Shown: positions 23,517-32,145 of the stretch, in pieces
Position numbering within the stretch: the stretch's first letter is position 1
How the letters are laid out: the number at the start of each line of letters is the position of its first letter
Origin: an uncultured Bacteroidota bacterium
Lineage (GTDB): Bacteria > Bacteroidota > Bacteroidia > Bacteroidales > P3
Direction: 5' to 3'
NCBI GenBank assembly: GCA_902762805.1
Contig: CACWPQ010000005.1
Coordinates: 28,937-92,936 of the forward strand
DNA: 64,000 nt
Translations under genes and position numbers: made by a program
Notes under the pieces: model-generated
What the model was told of the DNA's origin: nothing
The model's database searches: none
The model's input: the letters and a program-made list of their open reading frames with translations, nothing else

Positions 23517-26468
23517 ATGCGTAAAACGCTACCCTTGCTGCTTGCATTGCTGCTGTCAATTGGCGGCAGTGCTCAAAACTTCGACTTCCAGCATTCTTTG
23601 GGCACACACAAGACGCTCTACTTCAAGATCCTGTCGCCCACCACGGTTGGGCTGACCTACCCCAACTTCGTGTCCAACAACTACTACAGCGGCTACACCA
23701 AGCCCAAGGGCGACATCGTGATTCCCTCCTCCGTCACCCACGGCGGCATCACCTATACAGTCACCTCCATCACCTTCAACACCTTCTACCAATGCGACAG
23801 CATCCTCTCCGTAACCATCCCCGCCACCGTTACCTCCATTGGCGACTACGCATTCTATGGCTGTTCGGAAATCACCGATCTCGACCTCGGCTCCGGTGTA
23901 ATCACCATCGGCCAATACGCCTTCTACGGCAACCACCACCTCACCGCCCTAACTCTTCCCCGCCAGATTGCCAGCGTCGGCACCTATGCCTTCTCCAACT
24001 GCAGTTCATTGCGTACCGTCAACTTCAATGCCGACAGCTGCACCGCCATGCCTGGTAGATTTGCCACAAACAATGCTAACCTTTATTCCATCAGCAATAC
24101 TGTTTGGGGAAACTCTCCAATCAAAAAGGTAAACTTTGGTCCCTATGTTAAATATATTCCTGCCAATTTATTCGTTGGACGCACAGCCATTGACACAATT
24201 GAGATTCCCAATTCAGTGCACAGTATCGGCGGATTTGCATTTGGGGGCTGCAATATCAAGCATATCATTTGGGGGAACTCGTTGGATTCCATAGGTAATG
24301 GTACCTTCTTCTCAAACTCCCTGCCAGCATTGACATTCCCCTCTTCCTTGAAATATATTGGAGCATACGCTTTCACAGGAAACACCCTTATTACAGAACT
24401 CACCATACCTGCTCACATTGAAGAGATATGTTCAGAAAGTTTTTCTTATTGGTCAGCGCTGACAACAGTCAATTTCAACGCAGACTCTTGCAGAAATCCT
24501 TCCACCGGCACCAATCGCGGCTGGTTTGAGAACTGCCTTGTCCTTACCACAATCAATATTGGAGACAATGTAAAAAACATTCCTTATGGAGCTTTTATGG
24601 GCACAAAGATTGTAAACCTTATCATCCCCAACTCTGTTGTCAATATCGAAGAAAGGGCATTTTCAAGTTGTTCCAACCTTCTTGGGGTCATTATGGGCAA
24701 TAGGGTACGTAACATTGGCCATAGTGCCTTCCAAAGCTGCATTTCTTTGTCCAACGTTCAAATGGGATCCGCTGTTGAATTTATTGGAAACGACGCATTC
24801 TCTAGTTGTACCACATTGGCATCAATCACCATTCCTTCTGCCCAAACCATTGGCAGCAATGCATTTTATAATTGCGTTGGCTTGCAAACCGTTTCGCTCC
24901 CCGAAGGATTGGATACAATAAAATCAGCTGCATTTATGCAATGCTACCTGTTGTCAAACATCGTGCTTCCAAGCACCTTGAAGTTTATTGGAGAAAGATC
25001 TTTCGTCCAGTGCACCTCGATCCCCTCCATTACAATCCCTTCGTCAGTTACTTACATTGGATTGAATGTAGCACAAGGATGCTCGTCTCTTACAGACATC
25101 TATTTTAATGCGGACAGTTGCACCCAGATGAGTGATGTGCCTGGCTGGACAAGAGAATCCGCCTTTCAAAACACCAATCCGTCAATGAATATTCATATTG
25201 GGAACAATGTGAAGTATATTCCGCCATACGCATTTTATGGCTGCAACAACGTCTCTGAAATCACCATCCCTGCATCTGTGGTTTGCGTAGGCAATGATGC
25301 ATTAAGCGGAATGGAAAACCTCTCCATAATTCAATCTTTTGCCGCCATCCCTCCCACTGCAACATCCAATTATATCATCGGAAGCAGCAAATACTCCATC
25401 CCCGTCTACGTTCCTTGCACCGCCATTCTCGACTACCAGCAGGCGCCGGGGTGGGGCAGTTTCACCAACTACCAGATGCTCAGCGGCGACCATTCCATGC
25501 ACGTCTCTGCGGCCAACAGCGATCAGGGTAGCGTCGAGTATCTGGCTTCGCCGTGCGAGACGGGACAGGCCACTATACAGGCCGTCCCTGGCGACCGCTG
25601 CCGTTTTGTCGAGTGGAGCGACGGCAACACCGACAATCCTCGCACCCTAACGCTCACACGCGACACCGTACTTACCGCCGCCTTCGAGCCCGACACATTC
25701 ATCGTCTCCGCCAGCGCCCTCATTGCAGAGCGCGGCACTATCATGGGCGCAGGTACCTACTACCGTGGCGACACCGCAACGCTGTACGCCTTCCCCTCTG
25801 GCGGATTCGTATTCGACAGTTGGGACGGCAGTGCCACCGACAACCCACTCCGTTTCCCCGTCGCCAACGACACCCTCCTTACCGCAACATTCACACTTCC
25901 TCCCATCGACACCGTGACCGTGCGCGATACCACCTATGTCGACCACTTCATCCACGATACCACCTATGTCGACGTGCTTGTGCACGACACCACCTATATT
26001 ACCCTCACCGACACCGTGACAGTGCTGCAGACCGACACGGTGAACATCACTGTGGTGGACACGATCACAATTTTCAGCACCGACACGATAACGATATACA
26101 ACACTGATACACTAACCATTCACATCACCGACACCCTCACCTTCTATCAAACGGATACGTTGCTAATCCACCACACCGACACAATCTATATAGAGCGCAT
26201 TGTGCACGACACGGTCTACATCACCGACACGGTGTATGTGGGCGTGGACGACGTCCAGACCGTCAATTATATGCTCTACCAGCAGGGCGGGCAGATCGTG
26301 GTCGAGGGCGCCGAGGGCAGCCCCGTCACGGTGTATGACGCCGTGGGGCGCGTGTTAGCCACCCGCCGCGACACCTACGGCCCCGTGCGCTTCGACGCGC
26401 CGGCCGCCGGCACCTACCTGGTCCGCGTCGGCAGCGCCGCCGCGCGCCGCATCGTCGTGGTGAGATGA
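23517..26468 (+). CDS. BspA-type leucine-rich-repeat surface protein with T9SS-like tail
   Basis: A 983-residue secreted protein. Signal peptide ends at GGSAQ. About 60-640 is a run of LRR_5/BspA repeats (units like LxxVTIPxxVxxIGxxAFxxC), which mediate adhesion in other Bacteroidota. Next come two InlB-like B repeats (about 665-800, with FVEWSDGNTDNP and FDSWDGSATDNP), then a stalk of DT-rich repeats (DTxxI/DTTYV) and a C-terminal sorting-type domain (VTVYDAVGRVLATR to the end). ATG 23517 is preferred because it begins the signal peptide. The middle repeats are less GC-rich than both ends. Confidence 0.9.
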   Translation: MRKTLPLLLALLLSIGGSAQNFDFQHSLGTHKTLYFKILSPTTVGLTYPNFVSNNYYSGYTKPKGDIVIPSSVTHGGITYTVTSITFNTFYQCDSILSVTIPATVTSIGDYAFYGCSEITDLDLGSGVITIGQYAFYGNHHLTALTLPRQIASVGTYAFSNCSSLRTVNFNADSCTAMPGRFATNNANLYSISNTVWGNSPIKKVNFGPYVKYIPANLFVGRTAIDTIEIPNSVHSIGGFAFGGCNIKHIIWGNSLDSIGNGTFFSNSLPALTFPSSLKYIGAYAFTGNTLITELTIPAHIEEICSESFSYWSALTTVNFNADSCRNPSTGTNRGWFENCLVLTTINIGDNVKNIPYGAFMGTKIVNLIIPNSVVNIEERAFSSCSNLLGVIMGNRVRNIGHSAFQSCISLSNVQMGSAVEFIGNDAFSSCTTLASITIPSAQTIGSNAFYNCVGLQTVSLPEGLDTIKSAAFMQCYLLSNIVLPSTLKFIGERSFVQCTSIPSITIPSSVTYIGLNVAQGCSSLTDIYFNADSCTQMSDVPGWTRESAFQNTNPSMNIHIGNNVKYIPPYAFYGCNNVSEITIPASVVCVGNDALSGMENLSIIQSFAAIPPTATSNYIIGSSKYSIPVYVPCTAILDYQQAPGWGSFTNYQMLSGDHSMHVSAANSDQGSVEYLASPCETGQATIQAVPGDRCRFVEWSDGNTDNPRTLTLTRDTVLTAAFEPDTFIVSASALIAERGTIMGAGTYYRGDTATLYAFPSGGFVFDSWDGSATDNPLRFPVANDTLLTATFTLPPIDTVTVRDTTYVDHFIHDTTYVDVLVHDTTYITLTDTVTVLQTDTVNITVVDTITIFSTDTITIYNTDTLTIHITDTLTFYQTDTLLIHHTDTIYIERIVHDTVYITDTVYVGVDDVQTVNYMLYQQGGQIVVEGAEGSPVTVYDAVGRVLATRRDTYGPVRFDAPAAGTYLVRVGSAAARRIVVVR

Positions 26469-27338
26469 TGGGCAGGAATCGCTAGAATTTCTAGAATCCC
26501 CGATTTCCACGAAGGCTGAGCCGCTGGCTCGGCCTTCGCTGTCGATGGTGAAGCCCCAGAGCTTGGTGTTCTGTGCGTTCCAGCCGTCGGGCAGCTGCAT
26601 TTGCAGCCTGCCGTGCCGCCGCTCGGCAGGGTGGGAGAGGAGGCCCTCGCGCGCATCACTATTATATGCATAGACATACACGCGGTCGCTCCCCTTGGCG
26701 CGGCTCATGCCGCTATTCTTCTCGAAATCAACGCGCAGCACCCCGTGGTCGCTGATTTCGGCGGCCGTAAACCGCACGGGTGCGGCCGACCCTTCGGATA
26801 TCCGAATGCGCTCATACTCTGTAGGGACGCAGCGTGCTGCGTCCGCAACCGCACCGCGGTCGGGAGTGTCCGCAATCGCCCCGCGCTCGGGAATGCCGGC
26901 AGCCGCACCGCGGTCGGGAATGCCGGCAGCCGCTTTGCGGTCAGGAATGCCGGCTGGCGCATTGCGGACGCGGCACGCCGCGTCCCTACATTTCAGCACC
27001 CCCTCTAAGTTAGAGGGGGTGGTGCCGCCACAGGCGGCGACGGGGGCGTGTGTACGGCCGAAGCAGTGCTTGTTCATCTTGACGAAGGCGTTGCCCTCGG
27101 TCATCTGGTCGCGGGCGGCGCGCTCGCGCAAGCCCAACAGCAACGCCTGCCGTGCCGTGGCCGCGAAGCGCACCATGCCGACAAACCACTCGCGCTCAGC
27201 CTGTTGGTGCTCGGTGTTTGGATAATTGATTTCGCGGCGGTAAGCCCTCACCACGTGCTTGCCGCGCCAAAGGTACCCCACCACGGTACCCACTTTCCCC
27301 CGGAACGGCCCGAGGATGCCCTGCTCTAACTTTGCCAT
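26355..27338 (-). CDS. DUF6266-like protein interrupted by repeat element
   Basis: A 327-residue frame. The N-terminus (MAKLEQGILGPFRGKVGTVVG, WRGKHVVRAY) and KMNKHCF are typical of DUF6266 proteins of Bacteroidota, function unknown. Residues about 117-173 come from a 27-bp repeat flanked by inverted repeats, and 105-115 from a CCCCCTCTAA palindrome. The end runs 114 bp into the LRR gene on the opposite strand, so the original stop was probably lost and the true C-terminus is near 26480. It may be a decaying gene. Confidence 0.7.
   Translation of the reverse strand: MAKLEQGILGPFRGKVGTVVGYLWRGKHVVRAYRREINYPNTEHQQAEREWFVGMVRFAATARQALLLGLRERAARDQMTEGNAFVKMNKHCFGRTHAPVAACGGTTPSNLEGVLKCRDAACRVRNAPAGIPDRKAAAGIPDRGAAAGIPERGAIADTPDRGAVADAARCVPTEYERIRISEGSAAPVRFTAAEISDHGVLRVDFEKNSGMSRAKGSDRVYVYAYNSDAREGLLSHPAERRHGRLQMQLPDGWNAQNTKLWGFTIDSEGRASGSAFVEIGDSRNSSDSCPSSHHDDAARGGAADADQVGAGGRRVEAHGAVGVAAGG
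26821..26989. repeat. 27-bp tandem repeat flanked by inverted repeats
   Basis: About 4.5 units of 27 bp (containing CCGCGGTCGGGAATGCCGG) encode a nonapeptide repeat like GIPDRGAAA. Near-identical inverted ends lie at 26821-26847 and 26961-26989 (TAGGGACGC, GCGTCC). A separate palindrome, CCCCCTCTAAGTTAGAGGGGG, follows at 26999-27020. Confidence 0.88.
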
Positions 27339-27694
27339 ATTACTGCGTTTTATATTTTTTACGGCAAATTTTTCGAATTACGCGATTTTGTTTACCGTTT
27401 TAATTTTCAGCTAATTACTCGAATTCCTGTCGCACCGCGCATTCGAGTAATCTGCCCCAAGTTGACCGCGCCAGCCTTTCGCGTAATTCGAGTCATTCGC
27501 CGTTCCCATTAACCTCCCGCCTGCGGCGGAAATCCATAAATCTGTTTTCTGTCAGCGAATTACAATCTGTTGTTTACAGTTGTTCTTGTTGTTTTCCAAA
27601 AAATTGTTTTTCTTGTCTTTCTTGTCTTCCAAAAATAAACCTCTCGTCCCACATACCCACTAACGCGAGTTTTCTATCTTTATTGCCCTCCATC
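27339..27694. other. intergenic stretch without a recognised gene
   Basis: AT-rich compared with neighbours. Contains short diverged repeats of an ATTCGAGTAAT / AATTCGAGTCATTCGCC type near 27420 and 27485, and T/C-rich simple tracts (TTCTTGTC repeated near 27610). No promoter, RNA or convincing ORF seen. Confidence 0.6.
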
Positions 27695-27699
27695 CCCTA

Positions 27700-27810
27700 G
27701 AGATGAAGAAGAGAGGAAGAAGAGGATGTTTCTAAAATACTGAAAAATAGCCATTTGTGTAGTTGCAAAAATGGCTGTTTTTTTTGAAAAAAGTTGAAAA
27801 AATGTCCCTT
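27700..27810 (+). repeat. dispersed intergenic repeat, GAGAGGAAGAAGAGG family, copy 2
   Basis: Begins GAGAGGAAGAAGAGGATG, then GTTGCAA and T/A runs with TGTCCC at the end, matching 16325-16445 and the reverse strand of 56565-56712. It abuts the rimO stop codon. Confidence 0.75.
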
Positions 27811-27812
27811 TT

Positions 27813-29207
27813 TCAGACCAGGGTGCCGGTGAGGTCGTTCTCCAGAGCGCCGGTGATGTGCACGTTGACGAAGGTGCCGACTAGAGGATTCCGCCCGCCA
27901 TGCAGGCGGACTAGCACCTCGTCGTCCACCTCGGGGCTGTCGTATTCCGTGCGGCACACCAGGTAGTCACCCTCGTGCCGGTCCACGATGCAGCGCAGCT
28001 TGCGCCCTATGCGCGAGCGGTTTACCTCGAGCGATATGCCCTCCTGCAGCGCCATCAGCTCGCCGACGCGCGCCTCCTTCACCTCCTCCGCCACGGGGTC
28101 GCCCAGGCGGTAGGCCGCCGTGCCCTCTTCGGGCGAGTAGGCAAAGCATCCCATGCGGTCGAAGCGCGCCTCGCGCACAAAATCCATCAGCTCGCGGAAC
28201 TCCGCCTCCCCCTCGCCCGGGTAGCCCACGATGAGGGTGGTGCGGATGGCCACGTCGGGGATGAGCTGGCGGAAACGCTCGATGAGCCGCAGCGTGCCCT
28301 CGCGGTCGATGCCGCGCTGCATCGAGTTGAGGATGTGTGAATTGATGTGCTGCAGCGGTATGTCGATATAGTTGCAGATGTTGGCGTGCCGTGCGATGGC
28401 CTCGATAGCGTCCTCGGGAAACGAGGTGGGGTAGGTGTAGTGGAGGCGTATCCACGGGGCGCCGGTCTCGGTGGCCAGGCGGCCCAGCAGCTCGCCCAGC
28501 CGGCGCTGGCGGTAGATGTCGAGGCCGTAGTAGGTGGTGTCCTGGCTGATGACCAGCAGCTCCTTCACTCCGCTCTCCACCAGCCGCTTGCCCTCCTCCA
28601 CCAGCTCGTCGATGGGGCGCGAGTGGTGGGCACCGCGGATGAGCGGTATGGCGCAGTAGGAGCAGCTGCGGTTGCACCCCTCGGCCACCTTGAGGTAGGC
28701 GTAGTGCCGTGGGGTGGAAAGCTGGCGCCGGGAGGCGAGGATGGATGAGGAGAGAGAGGGAGTGAAAGGAAGTGAAAGGGAGTGAGAGGACAAATGTTTT
28801 GATGCCGGAACTATCGTCCCTTCACTCCCTTTCACTCCCTTTTCACTCCCTTTCACTCCCTTCAACTTCGCGGCTATTTCCATCCACTCGTGCACGCCGT
28901 ACCACTCGTCCACCTCTGGCATCTCGGTCCGCAGTTCGTCGCGGTAGCGCTCGGCCAGGCAGCCGCATACAATCAGACGGCGCGCCTTGCGACCGCGCAT
29001 TTTCACGCCGATCTGCTGCAGGATGGCCTCGATACTCTGCTCCTTGGCGTCGCCGATGAAGCCGCAGGTGTTGATGATGACCGCGTCGCAGTCGTTGCGC
29101 TCGCGGTCGAAGTACACCGTGTGGCCGGCCGCCGCCAGGTGGCCGGCCAGGTTCTCGCTGTCGACGGTGTTCTTCGAACAGCCCAGGGTGATGATGTTGA
29201 TCCTCAT
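27813..29207 (-). CDS. rimO: ribosomal protein S12 methylthiotransferase
   Basis: A 464-residue radical-SAM enzyme that adds a methylthio group to an Asp of ribosomal protein S12. It has an N-terminal MTTase domain (NIITLGCSKN, IINTCGFI), the SAM cluster CNRSCSYC and a C-terminal TRAM domain. Start ATG 29207 overlaps the ftsY stop as ATGA; the longer open frame upstream is ftsY in another frame. Residues about 116-154, just before STPRHYAYLK, are a decamer-repeat insert absent from usual RimO. The catalytic motifs are intact. Confidence 0.96.
   Translation of the reverse strand: MRINIITLGCSKNTVDSENLAGHLAAAGHTVYFDRERNDCDAVIINTCGFIGDAKEQSIEAILQQIGVKMRGRKARRLIVCGCLAERYRDELRTEMPEVDEWYGVHEWMEIAAKLKGVKGSEKGVKGSEGTIVPASKHLSSHSLSLPFTPSLSSSILASRRQLSTPRHYAYLKVAEGCNRSCSYCAIPLIRGAHHSRPIDELVEEGKRLVESGVKELLVISQDTTYYGLDIYRQRRLGELLGRLATETGAPWIRLHYTYPTSFPEDAIEAIARHANICNYIDIPLQHINSHILNSMQRGIDREGTLRLIERFRQLIPDVAIRTTLIVGYPGEGEAEFRELMDFVREARFDRMGCFAYSPEEGTAAYRLGDPVAEEVKEARVGELMALQEGISLEVNRSRIGRKLRCIVDRHEGDYLVCRTEYDSPEVDDEVLVRLHGGRNPLVGTFVNVHITGALENDLTGTLV
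28750..28862. repeat. decamer composite element in rimO
   Basis: Left arm: three GAGTGAAAGG-type decamers. Centre: GAGAGGACAAATGTT, a variable part, AACTATCGTCC. Right arm: four CCCTTTCACT-type decamers, inverted relative to the left. The whole is read in frame in rimO. Confidence 0.92.
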
Positions 29208-30163
29208 TCGAACAGGCTGTCTACGAACTCTTCGGGATTGAACAGTTGCAGGTCGGTCATCTTTTCGCCGAGGCCTATGTAGCGCACCGGGATGTGGAAC
29301 TGGTCGCTGATGCCGATGATGACGCCGCCCTTGGCGGTGCCGTCCAGCTTGGTCAGCGCCAGGGCGTTGACGTCGGTGGCCTGGGTGAACTGGCGCGCCT
29401 GCTCGATGGCGTTCTGGCCGGTCGAGGCGTCGAGCACGAGCAGCACCTCGTGCGGCGCGTCGGGCACCAGCTTCTGCATCACCTTGCGTATCTTCGAAAG
29501 CTCGTTCATGAGGCCTATCTTGTTGTGCAAGCGTCCGGCGGTGTCGATGATCACCACGTCGCTGCCCTTGGCCATGGCGCTCTGCAGTGTGTCGTAGGCC
29601 ACGCTGGCCGGGTCGGCTCCCATGCCCTGCTGCACGATGGGTACCTCCACCCGCTCGGCCCACGTCATCAGCTGCTCCACCGCCGCGGCGCGGAATGTGT
29701 CGGCGGCGCCCAGCATCACCTGGCGGCCCGCCAGTTTGTACTGGTAGGCCAGCTTGGCGATGGTGGTCGTCTTGCCCACCCCGTTCACACCCACCACCAG
29801 GATGACATAGGGCTTCTTCGGCAGCGGCGCGTCGAAGGTGGCGGGGAACTGGCTCTGCGGCTGCCGCAGCAGCTGCGCCACTTCGGCTCGCAGAATGTTG
29901 TTGAGCTCCGAGGTGCTGATGTATTTGTCGCGCCGGATGCGTTCCTGCAGGTGGTCGATGATTTTCAGCGTGGTCTCCACCCCCACATCGCTCGTGATGA
30001 GCGTCTCCTCCAGGTCGTCCAGCACGGCATCGTCCACCGTGCTCTTGCCCACGACGCTCTTGGCCAGCTTCTGAAAGAAGCTCTCCTTGGTCTTGGCCAG
30101 CCCCTGGTCCAGTGTCTGGCGCTCCTCTTCCTTGCTCTTGCGCAAAAAGTCGAAAAATCCCAT
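29204..30163 (-). CDS. ftsY: signal recognition particle receptor FtsY
   Basis: A 319-residue SRP-family GTPase that docks SRP-ribosome complexes to the membrane for co-translational targeting. It has the N-domain helices (about 20-95), the G1 loop GVNGVGKTTTIAKL, DTAGRLHNK, and TKLDGTAKGG near the end. It is short and lacks an acidic A-domain, as in other Bacteroidota. Translationally coupled to rimO. Confidence 0.97.
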   Translation of the reverse strand: MGFFDFLRKSKEEERQTLDQGLAKTKESFFQKLAKSVVGKSTVDDAVLDDLEETLITSDVGVETTLKIIDHLQERIRRDKYISTSELNNILRAEVAQLLRQPQSQFPATFDAPLPKKPYVILVVGVNGVGKTTTIAKLAYQYKLAGRQVMLGAADTFRAAAVEQLMTWAERVEVPIVQQGMGADPASVAYDTLQSAMAKGSDVVIIDTAGRLHNKIGLMNELSKIRKVMQKLVPDAPHEVLLVLDASTGQNAIEQARQFTQATDVNALALTKLDGTAKGGVIIGISDQFHIPVRYIGLGEKMTDLQLFNPEEFVDSLFE

Positions 30164-30172
30164 AGTGCTATC

Positions 30173-30700
30173 TTATTTTAGTTGTTTCATCATCGTGGGT
30201 TTGATCTCCTTGTCGAAGATCTTCTGGTATTGCTCGAAGGGGTAGCGGTCGCAGTCGCCCGAGGCGAAGTACCAGAGCACCACCGCGAAGTCCTGCGGCG
30301 GGTAGAAGCCCGGTATGATCTGCATCGGCGATCCGTCGGCGCGGTAGAGCACATACGAGGGGTAGCCGCGCAGGCCGGCGGCCAGCTCGTGGGCGCGCCC
30401 GCGGCCGCCGGCAGGGCGGTAGGTCTTGCCGGCCCACTGCACCGTCTGGCTGCTCTCGGCGTTGAACTTCACGGGGTAGTAGTACTTGTTCAGTATCTTC
30501 GCCACCGTGGGGTCGGTGAAAGTCTGGCGGTCCATCTTCTTGCAGTAGCCGCACCAGTCGGTGTAGAAGTCCACAAAGTAGAGCTTCGTGCCTATCTTGG
30601 CTTTCGACGCCTCGTCGATGCTCTTCCATTTCACCTGCGCCTGCACCGCGCCGAGCAACAATAGGGCGAGGATTGTAGTCAGTGCCTTTTTTATGTTCAT
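30173..30700 (-). CDS. periplasmic thioredoxin-fold protein
   Basis: A 175-residue protein with a signal peptide ending AVQAQ. The active site WCGYCKK lies near residue 49 and the cis-proline loop GYPSYVLY near 113, as in thioredoxin_7/DsbD-gamma-like folds. It likely acts in periplasmic disulfide exchange. It is 9 nt upstream of ftsY on the same strand. Confidence 0.88.
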   Translation of the reverse strand: MNIKKALTTILALLLLGAVQAQVKWKSIDEASKAKIGTKLYFVDFYTDWCGYCKKMDRQTFTDPTVAKILNKYYYPVKFNAESSQTVQWAGKTYRPAGGRGRAHELAAGLRGYPSYVLYRADGSPMQIIPGFYPPQDFAVVLWYFASGDCDRYPFEQYQKIFDKEIKPTMMKQLK

Positions 30701-30742
30701 TGTCTATTGTTTTTCAGTGTTTTATTTCAATCTTTCCTTGGC

Positions 30743-30816
30743 GATGGGTAATAATGGGTAATAATGGGAAAGGGCCGAACTATTCCCCTAGAGAACCCCT
30801 ACAGTCCCCCTACCGC
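30743..30816 (-). repeat. GGGGTTCTCTAGGGG dispersed repeat, copy 1
   Basis: On the minus strand: GTAGGGGTTCTCTAGGGG, AATA, GGCC, then TTTCCCATTATTACCCAT. Matches plus-strand copies at 35436-35522 and 48212-48325. It fills the gap between the SpoIID-like and thioredoxin-fold genes. Confidence 0.85.
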
Positions 30817-32145
30817 CTACCAATCATACTGCCAGTCTTTCTCATTGTCTTGTTCTGATTCGACATACACCTCCTCGCGCTCCTCGCGGTCGCGCAGGCG
30901 GAACAGGCGCCCCAGCCAGTCGTTCTTCTTCGAGTGCGTCTGCGTCTTCTTGTTCTTGTCCTCCTCGATGATGCGCGCTATCTGGGCCACATAGTTCTCC
31001 ACATAGTTGCGGTTCGACGTCGGGTCGTGGTGCAACACGGCCCCCGTATAATAATGATACAGGACAGAGTCGTAGGCAATGCCGAGGCCCACCATGCGGA
31101 TGGCCCCCTCCTGGCTGAGGCCCACACCGTGGCCGTAGCCGTGGCCGTTGATGATGACGTTGTGCTCCACACTGTCCCACTCCACCGAGAAGAATGTCGA
31201 CTTCAGCTGGAAGTCCACCCTTACCCTCGTCAGCGGCACCCCCATGATGCGCACCTTGCGCTCGGTCTGCGTGAAGTGCAGCAGGCTGTCGCGCACGGCG
31301 GGGTCTTTGGTGTTCAGCTTGTGTTTGTTGGCGAAGTAGTCCAGCCAGCGGCTCTCGCTCACCGTCTTCTTCCAGTCGCTCTGCCGCATGCGGAATGAGA
31401 AGGTGTCCTCCACCGAGCGCAGGTAGGGCAGCGCCGTGCGCCACACATCCTCCGAGTTGGCCGTCTGGCCGCCGGAGTTGGAGTGGAACGGCGTCTCTAT
31501 CAGCTTGCCCTCGCTGTCAACCAGCGTCTCCCCGCTGCTCTGTATGGCGCCCATCATGATGTCGGGCCTGATGCAGCGGTTGAGGTAGGCCTGGCAATGG
31601 GTCTGGTCGCAGAAGTTGTAGCCGTCGCCGCGGTGCTTGCCTATGTTGCGCAGCGCCCACGTGCGGCTGATGATGGCCTGGATGCGGAAGATGTCGGTCT
31701 GCTTGCCGTAGATCTCGCTCTGCACCACACCGGCGATATAGGTCTCGAACTCCACATCGTTCAGCAGCATCAGGTTGCCGCTCTTGTGGGGCTTCACTTC
31801 GAGGTCGCCCTCATAGGTGCGCTGCTTGCACCCTTCGGGGTTGATGCAGAGGATGCAGGCAGTGTCGGTGGCCTCGAGGCGCAGATTGCTGAAGGTGCCG
31901 TAGTCGGTTTCGTTCACCTTGACGTTCATCTGTCCCCCCTTGGCGCGGATGGTCACCGAGCGGCCGTCGCCCACCATGTCCTCCAGCAGGCGGTTGCCGT
32001 CGACATAGAGGTTGTAGGCGCCGAGGTCGAAGGATATGGTGAGGGAGCTGATGGTGTTGTTGCTGTAGAGGCGCACCTTCACCTTGTCGGCGTGGGCCGC
32101 CAGGGTGGCTCCCATAAGCAGTAGTATAAGTATGATGCGTTTCAT
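30817..32145 (-). CDS. SpoIID/LytB domain protein
   Basis: A 442-residue protein with a signal peptide (ending AAHA). The SpoIID domain includes VQSEIYGKQTDIFRIQAIISRT, HSNSGGQT and GYGHGVGLSQEGA. SpoIID is a peptidoglycan lytic transglycosylase in sporulating Firmicutes; Bacteroidota homologues are probably cell-wall remodelling proteins. The C-terminal tail (about 405-442) is charged and Arg/Glu-rich. The start overlaps the lpxB stop by 4 nt. Confidence 0.92.
   Translation of the reverse strand: MKRIILILLLMGATLAAHADKVKVRLYSNNTISSLTISFDLGAYNLYVDGNRLLEDMVGDGRSVTIRAKGGQMNVKVNETDYGTFSNLRLEATDTACILCINPEGCKQRTYEGDLEVKPHKSGNLMLLNDVEFETYIAGVVQSEIYGKQTDIFRIQAIISRTWALRNIGKHRGDGYNFCDQTHCQAYLNRCIRPDIMMGAIQSSGETLVDSEGKLIETPFHSNSGGQTANSEDVWRTALPYLRSVEDTFSFRMRQSDWKKTVSESRWLDYFANKHKLNTKDPAVRDSLLHFTQTERKVRIMGVPLTRVRVDFQLKSTFFSVEWDSVEHNVIINGHGYGHGVGLSQEGAIRMVGLGIAYDSVLYHYYTGAVLHHDPTSNRNYVENYVAQIARIIEEDKNKKTQTHSKKNDWLGRLFRLRDREEREEVYVESEQDNEKDWQYDW

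Noticed and set aside
26821..26989. Complete insertion sequence
   Set aside because: Inverted ends exist, but there is no transposase frame and the content is only 27-bp repeats.
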